The notes: a model not told the origin generated them from the letters alone. DNA of 64,000 bases from an uncultured Bacteroidales bacterium (GCA_902788315.1 CADAJS010000018.1:34713-98712); one strand, 5' to 3'; counted from the stretch's first letter, positions 1-8,714 are shown. Numbers and translations are program-made.

Positions 1-104
1 GGCCATGCGTGCAAGGACATTACATTTCGTTTTCATTGAATTTGTTTTTAATGGGGTTTATTGGTTGTTGTTGGATCTATGGGAGTATATGGGGACCGTA
101 TGGA

Positions 105-1391
105 TTACAGCTCCTTGAGGCGCTGCTGCCAATAGGTGCGGATGTCCTGCCAGTGGTAGTAGGGATATGCGTCGGTGGCCACTTCGGGCACTCGCTTCTC
201 CTCCTCGTTGAGCAGGAACTTCACCAGAAGGTCGTCGCTGCCCGGCTTCCGATACCATATCATCTGCAGGTTGCCGGCCATGGGCGAGACGCGGAAGCTC
301 ACCCAGTGGCGATGGAAGCGGGAGAGATGCTTCTCGGGTGTGTCGTAGCAGCCGTCGAGGCGCAGGATGTAGCACAGGGGGATGAGGACTGCATCGTGGC
401 CGAAGCGCAGCTCGGCCGCAGGCGAACCGGTGGCGAGTGCCTGGTCGGCGCAGTCCAGGATGTGCTCCAGCAGATGGCGGTGCACCTGATAGTTACGGTT
501 GGCAGAGGGGAAGAAGCCTCGGTTGCGTCCCCATTCGAGATTCTCGATGAGCATCATGTGGATACACTCGTCGGTGGTGATGGCATCGTCGAGCGTGATG
601 CCCAGCTCGGGGAGGCTCTGCATATCTTCGGCTACGGAGTAGAACTGCTTGTTGAAGGTATCTGCCTCCTGGGCTTTCCCGCGGAAGTAATCGGCGTTCA
701 CTAACCGCTCCAGGATGTGGCAGCGGTCGTAGAGACGCTGCTGCTCGTCGCTGATGCGCTTCATCGTGGCCTCGTGCGTGGCGACATGCTCACAGCTGTC
801 GGGGTTGCCCTCGCTGAAGTTGGCCACGAAGAACATATCCTCGGGTTTCGACTGTGTGGTGACGCTGAGCGAGGGGTTCTGCCGCTGCAGTTCCTCACAG
901 AAGTGGCGCATGCTCTCCTGGCAGCGGCCCACGACGGAGGAGTGGGCACTGACGGCTCCGGGACGGGAGAGCAATTCCTCGCAGTGGGCGTAGAGGCGGC
1001 GTGCAATGCCTTGGTGCTGATGGGCACCCAGCGATGTGAGTTCGCCCATGTGGGGCTGAGCGTCGCGCCAGATGGCCTTCAGCCGGGGCAGCACGCTCTC
1101 GCCCAGCGGAGTGAGCGCGTCCTGCTTCCTGGCATCCTCGAGGACGTGTATCAGGTTCTCATACGTCTGCGTCATCGTCAGATAGCGCGAGCCGTGGCGA
1201 CCGTAATGGCTGATATAGACGGGGCTGTAGCCCTCGGGAGCAGGCGTCCAGCTGAGCGTACGGTCGTGGGGATAAGCCATATAGACTCCGCCCGCCTTGC
1301 GCGGATCGGCCCGCATCTCACGCCGGGTGGCCTGTCCGGACATGTTCAGGCACAGCCCGCTCAACAACATCACATACAAGAATCTTTTCAT
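105..1391 (-). CDS. Secreted histidine acid phosphatase (MINPP/phytase-like, clade 2)
   Basis: The 428-residue product starts with a signal peptide (roughly residues 1-20). It carries the histidine phosphatase signature RHGSR at residues 65-69, where His66 would be the phospho-accepting nucleophile, and a GHDA motif with His332-Asp333 placed as the proton donor. This is the layout of clade-2 histidine phosphatases such as the Bacteroides inositol-phosphate phosphatases. It probably removes phosphate from phytate or other phosphomonoesters in the periplasm or at the cell surface. The ATG at 1391 is supported by a promoter 31 bases upstream. It is monocistronic. The substrate is inferred from the family only. 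Confidence 0.88.
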   Translation of the reverse strand: MKRFLYVMLLSGLCLNMSGQATRREMRADPRKAGGVYMAYPHDRTLSWTPAPEGYSPVYISHYGRHGSRYLTMTQTYENLIHVLEDARKQDALTPLGESVLPRLKAIWRDAQPHMGELTSLGAHQHQGIARRLYAHCEELLSRPGAVSAHSSVVGRCQESMRHFCEELQRQNPSLSVTTQSKPEDMFFVANFSEGNPDSCEHVATHEATMKRISDEQQRLYDRCHILERLVNADYFRGKAQEADTFNKQFYSVAEDMQSLPELGITLDDAITTDECIHMMLIENLEWGRNRGFFPSANRNYQVHRHLLEHILDCADQALATGSPAAELRFGHDAVLIPLCYILRLDGCYDTPEKHLSRFHRHWVSFRVSPMAGNLQMIWYRKPGSDDLLVKFLLNEEEKRVPEVATDAYPYYHWQDIRTYWQQRLKEL

Positions 1392-1421
1392 TCAACCAGT
1401 GTTAAAAGCTTTTCTGCCCTG

Positions 1422-1452
1422 CAAAGTTATGAATAAGTGAGCAGAGTGCAAA
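1422..1452 (-). promoter_or_regulatory. Bacteroidota-type promoter of the histidine phosphatase
   Basis: On the minus strand TTTG (1452-1449), 19 nt, then TAACTTTG (1429-1422). This matches the Bacteroidota -33/-7 consensus TTTG...TAnnTTTG and lies 31 bases before the start codon. Confidence 0.75.
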
Positions 1453-1584
1453 GGGAAAGACGAAGTTTTTCGCTTTTGCACTCTCGAGCGGAAGTAACAT
1501 CGGCGAAGCCAGAGTTACGCGCTCGGCCCTTTGGGACGCTTCTGCCACGAAGTGGTGTTGAAGAATAAGTGAGCAGAGTGCAAA
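1431..1584. repeat. 22-bp direct repeat, two copies
   Basis: The same 22 bases occur at 1431-1452 and 1563-1584, beginning GAATAAGTGAGCAG and ending GTGCAAA. A weaker match follows each copy (GGGAAAGACGAAG versus ATGAAAGACGCGAG). The first copy contains the -33 element and spacer of the phosphatase promoter, so the second looks like a duplicated upstream promoter half without its -7 box. Confidence 0.7.
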
Positions 1585-1602
1585 ATGAAAGACGCGAGTT
1601 AC

Positions 1603-1680
1603 ATAACGTGCCGCGCGGTGCTTTATCACACGTGATAAAAGAGTTTATCACACGTGATAAAGTCCCCAGGAACACGTTAT
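1603..1680. repeat. 78-bp palindromic element with two TTTATCAC-nn-GTGATAAA cores
   Basis: The element is bounded by inverted ATAACGTG (1603-1610) and CACGTTAT (1673-1680). It contains two 18-bp cores at 1622-1639 and 1644-1661. Each core is an 8-bp arm, a 2-nt centre (AC), and the complementary arm. The cores are 22 bp apart centre to centre. A near-identical 78-bp element lies at 42743-42820 and an inverted, expanded 100-bp version at 22275-22374. It shows no coding sense. Confidence 0.9.
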
Positions 1681-1730
1681 GGGAAATATACTCGAGGTTG
1701 CTGGTGGCCCAGACACATGTAGCGGTTCTT

Positions 1731-1792
1731 TTTCCCACGTGTGGGAAAGTCTCGCGCAGCACGCCTCATCGCCTTTTCCCACACGTGGGAAA
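1731..1792. repeat. Pair of TTTCCCAC-nn-GTGGGAAA palindromes, 44-bp spacing
   Basis: Two 18-bp cores at 1731-1748 (centre GT) and 1775-1792 (centre AC) are separated by 26 nt, so their centres are 44 bp apart. The 26-nt spacer is the reverse complement of the spacer at 55221-55246, although that locus has TTTATCAC/GTGATAAA cores. The two arm types therefore occupy the same element. Confidence 0.88.
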
Positions 1793-2126
1793 ATACGCTG
1801 CGGCACGCCCGGCTGACGTGAGGTTTACGTACATTATTATATATACGCGCGTACACGAGAGCGAGCGAGAGTGTGGTAAATTTTCCTGTTTCCCACCCTT
1901 CTGGAAGTCCATCCGAGGATGCATAGGGCGGAAAGACGGACGAGGGCGGACGACGGGCTGACCGACAGACCGGAAATTGACAGACAGAAACATCAAAAGA
2001 ATAATGGGAAAAAACTTTTTGGGAAACTTTTACTATAGGCAAGAAATGTTAATGCGCTAATAAATAATGAGTTGAGATTTTGTTTTGGAAAACTTTTATT
2101 TTTGCCTGCATTTTCTGATGTTTTAT
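1793..2126. other. Gene-free stretch upstream of nrdD
   Basis: I find no convincing gene. The only structure seen is a short palindrome TACGCGCGTA at 1844-1853 following an AT-rich run (a similar site precedes the GH127 gene) and a lone half-core TTTCCCAC near 1889. The bases after about 1980 are AT-rich and lead into the nrdD promoter. Confidence 0.5.
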
Positions 2127-2158
2127 TTTGGTTAATTCGGAGAGGTTTTCTAACTTTG
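2127..2158 (+). promoter_or_regulatory. Promoter of nrdDG
   Basis: TTTG at 2127-2130, 20 nt, then TAACTTTG at 2151-2158, a full match to the Bacteroidota consensus. It leaves a leader of roughly 70 nt before the nrdD ATG. I did not recognise an NrdR box or a riboswitch in the leader. Confidence 0.78.
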
Positions 2159-2234
2159 TAGTCGATTTCGGATGATATGGAAATCCACCTAACGCGAAAC
2201 AAACAGAACCAACACATAGCACCATCTAACAAGT

Positions 2235-4391
2235 ATGATTGTCATTAAACGGGACGGCTCGAAGGAGGAGTTTAACAGAGCCAAGATCAAAAACGCCATT
2301 ATCGGGGCGTTCCAGTCGGTTTCCGACCTGGATGAAGAGAAGATAAAGAGTGTGGCCACAGACCTGAGCGAGAGCATTTCGGTGCGCGACGGGTTTACGG
2401 TGGAGGAAATCCAGAACCGCGTGGAGCTGGCGCTGATGCAGAACGGCTACTATCGCGAGGCCAAGTGCTACATCCTGTATCGCCAGCAACATGCCGAGGC
2501 ACGCTTCATCAAGGAGCGTATCGACTACATGAACGAGTATAGCCGCTCGAGCGACAATGCCGCCACGGCCAGCGAGACGGATGCCAACGCCAACGTGACG
2601 ATGAAGAACGTGGCCAACCTCGAGGGCGAGGTCTATAAGACCACCAACCGCGTCATCCAGCGCCAGCGCATGAAGGACAAGCTGAACCAGATGTTCCCCG
2701 AGGTGGCCAAGCAATATGAGCAGGACCTGAACCACCATATCATCTACACGCACGACGAGGCCTCGACCCCCGTGCTGAAGCAGTACTGCATGGCCGTATC
2801 GCTCTATCCGCTGATGACCGAGGGCGTGGGCAACATCGACGGTGTCACCCCCGGCCCACCCAACGACCTGCAGTCCTTCTCGGGTCAGATTACGAACCTG
2901 ACCTTCCTCCTCTCGTCCCAATGTAAGGGCGCCGTAGCCTTTGGCGAATATTTCGTGGTGCTCAACTACTATATTATATCCGAGTTCGGTCCCCAGTGGT
3001 ACGACCACCTGGACGATGTGGCCACCACGGAGTGCTGCCTGCAGAAGCGTACCGTGCGCGACCATATCCTGAAGGCCTTCAAGCAGTTTATCTGGGGCAT
3101 CAACCAGCCGGCAGGCAACCGCAGCTATCAGTCGCCCTTCACGAACGTAAGCTACTACGACCACACCTACTTCGACAGCCTCTTTGCCGACTTCTGCTAT
3201 CCCGACGGCACACGACCCGAGTGGAAGGCTGTGGACACGCTGCAGCGCATGTTCATGAAGTGGTTCAACCAGCTGCGTCTGAAGCAGGTGCTCACCTTCC
3301 CCGTGGAGACAATGGCTATGGTCTATGACCCCGAGACAAAGGACATCATCGACAAGGACTACAAGGAATTCACCGCCGAGATGTATGCCGAGGGCCACAG
3401 CTTCTTCACCTACATCTCGGACAGCGCCGACTCGCTGGCCTCCTGCTGCCGCCTGAAGAACGAGCTCACGGAGAACACCTTCAACCCCACCAGCGGACTG
3501 ACGGGCGTCATGACTGGCTCGTGCAACGTGATCACGCTGAACATCAACCGCATCGTGCAGGATGCCAAGCGCACCGTACAGGGCACCGAGGGCGACCACG
3601 ACTTCTACGCCTTCCTGCGGCTCTATCTGACCAACATCCTGGAGCGTGTCTATAAGTACCATATCGCCTACAAGTCCATGCTCTACGAGATGGAGGACCG
3701 CAAGATGTTTGCAGCCTCGAACGGCGGCTACATATATATCTCGAAGCTCTACTCGACCATCGGCATCAACGGCCTGAACGAGGCCGCACGATTCCTGGGC
3801 CTGGAGGTGGACAACAATCCCGAGTATATCAAGTTCCTGCAGCTCATCCTGGGCACCATCAAGGAGGAGAACAAGCGCCACTCCATCCACGACAAGAAGA
3901 AGCCCTTCCTGTTCAACAGCGAAGTGGTGCCTGCCGAAGGACTGGGCGGAAAGAACTACCGCTGGGACAAGGAAGACGGCTACTGGGTGCCCGAGGACGA
4001 GAACCTCTACAACTCCTATTTCTACGACGCCCACGACGACACCCGCGTGCTGGACAAGTTCATCCTGCACGGACGCCAGACCTATCAGTTTACCGATGGC
4101 GGATCGGCCCTCCATTGCAACCTGCAGGACCATCTCTCGAAGGAGCAGTATCTCAAGCTCATCGACTTCGCCATCGAGAACGGCACGTCGTACTACACCT
4201 TCAACATCCCCAACTCGAAGTGCGAGAGCTGCGGGCACATCATCAAGAAGCCCATCGAGATATGTCCCTGCTGCGGCTCCAACAATATCACCCAGTACAC
4301 CCGCATCATCGGCTACCTGCGTCCCATCCCCGCTTTCGGACGTGACCGCCAGATAGAGGCCGCCAAGCGTACTTACAGTTGCAACCTGTGA
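2235..4391 (+). CDS. nrdD: Anaerobic (class III) ribonucleoside-triphosphate reductase
   Basis: The 718-residue glycyl-radical enzyme reduces ribonucleoside triphosphates to deoxyribonucleotides without oxygen. The N-terminus is an ATP-cone domain (about residues 1-90) for allosteric control. The C-terminus has the zinc site Cys663/Cys666 and Cys677/Cys680 (CESC...CPCC). It is followed by RIIGYL, in which Gly693 is the expected radical glycine. The length is normal for the family. The stop overlaps the nrdG start (TGATG), indicating translational coupling with its activase. The gene is consistent with a strict anaerobe. Confidence 0.95.
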   Translation: MIVIKRDGSKEEFNRAKIKNAIIGAFQSVSDLDEEKIKSVATDLSESISVRDGFTVEEIQNRVELALMQNGYYREAKCYILYRQQHAEARFIKERIDYMNEYSRSSDNAATASETDANANVTMKNVANLEGEVYKTTNRVIQRQRMKDKLNQMFPEVAKQYEQDLNHHIIYTHDEASTPVLKQYCMAVSLYPLMTEGVGNIDGVTPGPPNDLQSFSGQITNLTFLLSSQCKGAVAFGEYFVVLNYYIISEFGPQWYDHLDDVATTECCLQKRTVRDHILKAFKQFIWGINQPAGNRSYQSPFTNVSYYDHTYFDSLFADFCYPDGTRPEWKAVDTLQRMFMKWFNQLRLKQVLTFPVETMAMVYDPETKDIIDKDYKEFTAEMYAEGHSFFTYISDSADSLASCCRLKNELTENTFNPTSGLTGVMTGSCNVITLNINRIVQDAKRTVQGTEGDHDFYAFLRLYLTNILERVYKYHIAYKSMLYEMEDRKMFAASNGGYIYISKLYSTIGINGLNEAARFLGLEVDNNPEYIKFLQLILGTIKEENKRHSIHDKKKPFLFNSEVVPAEGLGGKNYRWDKEDGYWVPEDENLYNSYFYDAHDDTRVLDKFILHGRQTYQFTDGGSALHCNLQDHLSKEQYLKLIDFAIENGTSYYTFNIPNSKCESCGHIIKKPIEICPCCGSNNITQYTRIIGYLRPIPAFGRDRQIEAAKRTYSCNL

Positions 4392-4861
4392 TGAAGTACG
4401 TCGATGTAAAGGAGGTCTTTGCCGAGATTCCCGACGAGATCACCCTGGCCATCAGCATCAGCGGCTGCCCCATCCGTTGCCCAGGCTGTCACAGCCAGTA
4501 CCTGTGGGCCGATGTGGGAGAAGAACTGACCGTCGAAGCCCTGTCATCCTTGGTGACAGGGCATCGCGGTATCACATGCCTCTGCTTCATGGGAGGCGAC
4601 CAGGACCCGACCGAGGTGGACCGCCTGGCACGCTGGGTGAAGGAGCACTCTGCCGTACGCACCGCCTGGTACAGCGGTCGTAGCCGCTTGGCTCCGGAGG
4701 TGGAACTCTCCCATTTCGATTACGTGAAGCTGGGCCCGTACGACGAGAAGCGCGGCCCGCTGAATCAGCCCACCACCAATCAGGTGCTCTATCGCATCCG
4801 CGACGGGCAGATGGAGGACATCACCTCGCGTTTCTGGAAAAAGTCGGTGCTCGGGCTCTGA
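4391..4861 (+). CDS. nrdG: Anaerobic ribonucleotide reductase activating protein (radical SAM)
   Basis: This small radical-SAM activase generates the glycyl radical on NrdD using S-adenosylmethionine and a 4Fe-4S cluster. The CxxxCxxC motif is CPIRCPGC, with Cys26, Cys30 and Cys33 counted from the ATG at 4391. I chose that ATG because it overlaps the nrdD stop as TGATG; an upstream in-frame TTG at 4379 would add four residues. The product is about 156 residues, normal for NrdG. It forms a two-gene operon with nrdD. Confidence 0.93.
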   Translation: MKYVDVKEVFAEIPDEITLAISISGCPIRCPGCHSQYLWADVGEELTVEALSSLVTGHRGITCLCFMGGDQDPTEVDRLARWVKEHSAVRTAWYSGRSRLAPEVELSHFDYVKLGPYDEKRGPLNQPTTNQVLYRIRDGQMEDITSRFWKKSVLGL

Positions 4862-4900
4862 ACGGACACTACTTTTTTGTACTGCTACATCTTTTGGTAT

Positions 4901-6013
4901 ATGGAAAAAGAAAGAATCATATTTTTAGACTATCTGCGTGTCGTGGCCTGCCTGATGGTGATGCTCGTGCATGCGAGTGAGAACTTCTATGGTGCCGACT
5001 CGTCGGGACTGGCGGGCAACATGTCGATGCTGGCCAATGAGGCGAACCGCTTCTGGGTGAGCTTCTGGGACGGCGGTGTGAGCCGCACGTCGGTTCCGCT
5101 GTTTATGATTGCCTCTGCCTTCCTGCTGGCTCCCATGCCGGCGGGGCAGACGATGACGGGATTCTATCGCCGCCGCTTCCTGCGTATCCTGCCGCCGTTC
5201 GTCTGCTTCCTGCTGCTCTACACGTTCCTGCCGCTGGCTTGGGGCGGAATGACGTGGGAACAGTCGATGAACGACCTGCGCCTGCTGCCGTTCAACTTCC
5301 CCTCGATGGCCGGACACCTGTGGTTCATGTACCCCCTCATCAGCCTCTACCTTATTATTCCCGTCATCTCGCCGTGGCTGGAGCGTGCCACGAAGCGTGA
5401 GGAACAGATCTTCATCGGCCTCTTCGCCTTCACCACGCTGATACCCTGGCTCCATACCTTCGTGACGCCCGAACTCTGGGGCGAGTGCTTCTGGAACCAG
5501 TTCTCGGCCTTCTGGTACTGCTCGGGCTATGTGGGCTACCTCGTGCTGGCTCATTACATCCGCGTTCATCTCGACTGGTCCAGGCAGAAGCGGCTCACGA
5601 TGGGGTGGACGTGTTTCCTCGTGGGCGCCGCCTTCACCGCCTGGAGCTTCTGGTGGAAGGGCATTCCCGGTCAGCTGATCGAGACTCCGCTGGTGGAGTG
5701 GTCGTGGTCCTTCTGCACGCCCAACGTGCTGCTGGCCACCTTTGGCCTCTTCCTCCTGTTCACCACCATCCGGCAGTCGCGTGCGCCGCGGCTGGTGACG
5801 TCGCTGAGCAAGTGCTCCTTCGGCATGTACCTGATGCACATGTTCTTCCTGGCCCCCATCGCTGCCTACTTTGTGAATGGCGACCAGGCCCACCCGCTGC
5901 TGCCCGTGGGGCTGGCCATCCCGGTTATCGCCGTGCTGTCCTACATGTGCAGCTACGCCACGACGTGGCTCCTCTCGCACCTGCCTGGCAGCAAGTGGTT
6001 CGTGGGATGCTGA
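4901..6013 (+). CDS. Membrane acyltransferase (acyltransferase family 3)
   Basis: The 370-residue integral membrane protein is made of about ten hydrophobic segments. The first contains the family signature FLDYLRVVACLMVMLVHASE, with the conserved His at residue 24. Such enzymes transfer acetyl or other acyl groups to surface sugars or peptidoglycan from the cytoplasmic side. The acceptor cannot be told here. I start at the ATG 4901 rather than the TTG at 4877 because the family motif begins just after it. It lies 39 bases after nrdG and may be read through from that operon. Confidence 0.85.
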   Translation: MEKERIIFLDYLRVVACLMVMLVHASENFYGADSSGLAGNMSMLANEANRFWVSFWDGGVSRTSVPLFMIASAFLLAPMPAGQTMTGFYRRRFLRILPPFVCFLLLYTFLPLAWGGMTWEQSMNDLRLLPFNFPSMAGHLWFMYPLISLYLIIPVISPWLERATKREEQIFIGLFAFTTLIPWLHTFVTPELWGECFWNQFSAFWYCSGYVGYLVLAHYIRVHLDWSRQKRLTMGWTCFLVGAAFTAWSFWWKGIPGQLIETPLVEWSWSFCTPNVLLATFGLFLLFTTIRQSRAPRLVTSLSKCSFGMYLMHMFFLAPIAAYFVNGDQAHPLLPVGLAIPVIAVLSYMCSYATTWLLSHLPGSKWFVGC

Positions 6014-6020
6014 TTTTTAG

Positions 6021-6048
6021 TTCATAGTTCATAGTTCATAGTTTATAG
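6021..6048. repeat. Heptanucleotide tandem repeat (TTCATAG)
   Basis: Three perfect TTCATAG units (6021-6041) and one TTTATAG unit occupy the whole gap before the GH3 start codon. Shorter runs of the same motif occur near 32818 and 32886, and a related AATTCATAATTCACA run near 50342-50390. Their positions suggest AT-rich spacers rather than sites. Confidence 0.6.
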
Positions 6049-6050
6049 TT

Positions 6051-8309
6051 ATGTGGAGACGAATCGTTCTGACCATTGCTGTGGTGGCCGTAGGGCTGAG
6101 CAGCGAGGCGCGTGACAAGAAGATGGATGCGTTTATCGGCAAACTGATGTCGAAGATGACGCTGAGTGAGAAAATCGGGCAGCTGAACCTGCAGCCCGGC
6201 GGCGATGTGAGTACTGGCGGCGCGATGGACACCGAGCTGAGCGGACTCATCGCACGAGGCGAACTGGGAGCGGTGCTCAACACCGTGGGGCGCGACAAGA
6301 TACGCGCCATGCAGCAGATTGCCGTGGAGAAGACCCGCCTGGGCATTCCCCTGCTCGTGGGATTGGATGTCATTCATGGCTACCAGACCATTTTCCCCAT
6401 TCCGTTGGCCCAGTCCTGCAGCTGGAACCCCGCAGCCATCGAGCAGGGAGCACGCATTGCAGCCGAGGAGGCCACGTCGGACGGCATCGACTGGACGTAC
6501 AGTCCGATGGTGGACATCGCACTCGACGCCCGCTGGGGACGCATCGCCGAGGGTAACGGTGAGGATCCCTATCTGGGCGGACTCATCGCTCAGGCCCTGG
6601 TACGCGGATATCAGGGCGACTTCTCGTCGGTGCACAATCTCATGGCCTGCCTGAAGCACTATGCCCTGTACGGAGCCGTCGAGGCCGGACGTGACTACAA
6701 TACGGTGGACATGAGCCATCTGCGCATGTTCAACCAGTACTTCCCGCCCTACAAGGCTGCGGTGGAGGCCGGTGTGGGCAGCGTGATGACGAGCTTCAAC
6801 CTCGTCGATGGCCAGCATGCCACCGCCAACCGCTGGCTGCTGGACGACGTGCTGCGCCGCTCCTGGGGATTCGGCGGATTCATCGTGACGGACTATTCCA
6901 GCATTGCCGAGATGACGAGCCACGGTTTCGGCGACCTGAAGCACAACACGGAGCTGGCCATGAAGGCCGGTACCGACATGGACATGTGTGCCCGCGGCTA
7001 TGTGCAGCACTTGGAGGCGCTGGTCAAGGAAGGCAAGATTTCCAAGAAGATGGTTGACGATGCCTGCCGCCGCGTGCTGGAAGCGAAATATATGGTGGGC
7101 CTCTTTGACGACCCCTACCGCCATTGCAACATGAGCGATGCCGAGCAGGCTCAGCACCTCTTCACCGCCGCTCATCGCCAGGTGGCCCGCGACTTTACGG
7201 CTGAGACCTTCGTCCTGCTCAAGAACGAGGGTCAGCTGCTGCCGCTTCGGAAGGATGCCACCATCGCCCTCATCGGCCCCAACGGTGATACCACCGACGG
7301 CCTGCTGGGCACCTGGTGTGTCTCGCGCCCCAAGAGCGATGCCTATCCCACCCTGCGCCAGGCGATGGAGCATGCCGTAGAGGGACGAGGCAAGGTGCTC
7401 TTCGCCCAGGGCTGCAACATTGCCCCCTACGGACGTATGCGTCAGGCCGGTGCCTCGTGGTACATCCCCGAAGTGGACAGCGAGAAAGCCCACCGCGAGG
7501 CGATGGAGGCAGCGGCGAAGGCCGACGTCATCGTGTGTGCGATGGGCGAGGGAGCCGACTATAGCGGCGAGAGCCACAGCCGCGTGACGCTCGACCTGCC
7601 CGAGACGCAGATGACCCTCCTCCGGGACCTCGCCACGCTGGGCAAGCCCATTGTCCTGCTCAACTTTGCCGGACGCCCCACCGTGATGAGCTGGGAGAAG
7701 GCTCACATCCCCGCCATCATGAACGTATGGTTCGGCGGCACCGAGATGGGCCCCGCCCTGTGCGACGTGCTCTTCGGCGATAAGTCGCCCTCGGGCCACC
7801 TCACCGTCAGCCTGCCCCAGCATGTGGGTCAGGAACCGCTCTACTACAACCACCTCAATACCGGACGCCCCACGGCCGACTATGACCCCAAGTTCCGCAA
7901 CTATAGCTCCAACTACTTTGAGGTGACCAATGGCCCGGCCTGGCCCTTCGGCTTCGGTTTGAGCTATACCACCTTCCGCTACGGAGATCTCCAGGTGGAG
8001 CAGCAGGGACGCACGGTGAAGGCCACCGTAAGCCTCACCAACACCGGTGAACGCGAGGGTACCGAGGTGGTACAATGCTACATCCGCGACATCGCCTGCC
8101 GCTACAGCCGCCCGGTGAAGGAACTGAAGGGCTTCGAGCGTGTCACGCTCCGCAAGGGCGAGACCAAGCAGGTCACCATCACCCTCGACGAGGCCAGCCT
8201 CAGCTACTACGACATGCAGGGCCGCCTCTTCTTCGAGCCCGGCGAGTTCGACATCATGGTGGGCGGCAACAGCCAGGACGTGCAGACGAAGCGCATCAGC
8301 GTCGAGTGA
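6051..8309 (+). CDS. Periplasmic GH3 beta-glucosidase
   Basis: The 752-residue product has an N-terminal signal peptide (about residues 1-20), the GH3 (beta/alpha)8 domain, the GH3 C-terminal domain and a fibronectin type III-like domain (about the last 90 residues). In GFIVTDYSS the nucleophile is Asp281. Glu507 in YSGESHSR is placed as the acid/base. It resembles BglX-type enzymes that release glucose from beta-linked oligosaccharides in the periplasm. Start ATG 6051 directly precedes the signal peptide. The last 14 bases overlap the 3' end of an AraC remnant on the other strand. Confidence 0.92.
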   Translation: MWRRIVLTIAVVAVGLSSEARDKKMDAFIGKLMSKMTLSEKIGQLNLQPGGDVSTGGAMDTELSGLIARGELGAVLNTVGRDKIRAMQQIAVEKTRLGIPLLVGLDVIHGYQTIFPIPLAQSCSWNPAAIEQGARIAAEEATSDGIDWTYSPMVDIALDARWGRIAEGNGEDPYLGGLIAQALVRGYQGDFSSVHNLMACLKHYALYGAVEAGRDYNTVDMSHLRMFNQYFPPYKAAVEAGVGSVMTSFNLVDGQHATANRWLLDDVLRRSWGFGGFIVTDYSSIAEMTSHGFGDLKHNTELAMKAGTDMDMCARGYVQHLEALVKEGKISKKMVDDACRRVLEAKYMVGLFDDPYRHCNMSDAEQAQHLFTAAHRQVARDFTAETFVLLKNEGQLLPLRKDATIALIGPNGDTTDGLLGTWCVSRPKSDAYPTLRQAMEHAVEGRGKVLFAQGCNIAPYGRMRQAGASWYIPEVDSEKAHREAMEAAAKADVIVCAMGEGADYSGESHSRVTLDLPETQMTLLRDLATLGKPIVLLNFAGRPTVMSWEKAHIPAIMNVWFGGTEMGPALCDVLFGDKSPSGHLTVSLPQHVGQEPLYYNHLNTGRPTADYDPKFRNYSSNYFEVTNGPAWPFGFGLSYTTFRYGDLQVEQQGRTVKATVSLTNTGEREGTEVVQCYIRDIACRYSRPVKELKGFERVTLRKGETKQVTITLDEASLSYYDMQGRLFFEPGEFDIMVGGNSQDVQTKRISVE

Positions 8310-8586
8310 CAGATTCCTTATCATCACGGAGAGCGGGGGGCAGGTTTTCCTCCCGCTCTCCGTTTCTGTTTCCCGCTCCCTCCATGTATTCCGTAGGCGT
8401 TACGCCTGTCTTTTGCTTGAAATACCTATTGAAGTAGCTCACATCCCTGAATCCGGATACCTCAGCCACAGCCACCACCTTCATCCGTTTCGTCTCGAGA
8501 AGCCTTTTGGCATATTGCAGGCGGTAGTCGTTCAGGTAATTGATGAACGTCTGTCCCGTCCTTTCCTTGAAGTACTGATAGAAGGA
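8296..8586 (-). pseudogene. Remnant of an AraC-family regulator (DNA-binding domain only)
   Basis: Reading the minus strand from 8586 gives SFYQYFKERTGQTF, then a second helix-turn-helix around VAEVSGFRDVSYFNRYFKQK and an AraC terminus near TPTEYM. This is about the last 95 residues of an AraC-type regulator, as in Bacteroidales hybrid sensors or SusR-like proteins. Upstream of 8586 the frame continues but the homology stops abruptly. The sequence there is part of an unrelated gene remnant on the plus strand. No start codon or N-terminal domain is present, so I call it decayed. Confidence 0.75.
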
Positions 8587-8591
8587 GTGCC

Positions 8592-8714
8592 ATCGAGCAG
8601 ACAGATGGTGTTTACCAGATAGGCACAGCCGAGGACCTTGTGGCCTTTGCCACTCTGGTGAACGACGGCACCACCAGTGCCAACGCCGTGCTGACAGCAG
8701 ACATCGTAAGATAA
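8592..8714 (+). pseudogene. C-terminal scrap of a repeat-containing surface protein
   Basis: The plus-strand frame ending at TAA 8712-8714 reads DGVYQIGTAEDLVAFATLVN and continues to NAVLTADIVR. That is the recurring unit of Bacteroidales cell-surface proteins in which GTAEDL...FA..VN and ANAVLTADI are conserved. Only about 40 residues remain, without start codon or signal. It abuts the AraC remnant at about 8587-8591, so this is a junction of two broken genes. Confidence 0.65.

Noticed and set aside
1..104. Possible gene at the left edge (frame 9-704)
   Set aside because: Only a shadow of the histidine phosphatase gene; the first 104 bases hold no recognisable feature.
1402..1629. Short minus-strand frames in the repeat-rich gap before nrdD
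   Set aside because: They consist of the duplicated 22-bp repeat and palindromic element translated, with no homology.
2226..4238. Long minus-strand frame (670 codons) opposite nrdD
   Set aside because: nrdD is certain; the antisense frame is Val/Leu/Gly/His-rich with no domain, a shadow of G/C-biased third positions.
6036..8327. 763-codon minus-strand frame opposite the GH3 gene
   Set aside because: Same shadow effect; the sense strand has a complete GH3 enzyme with signal peptide and catalytic residues.
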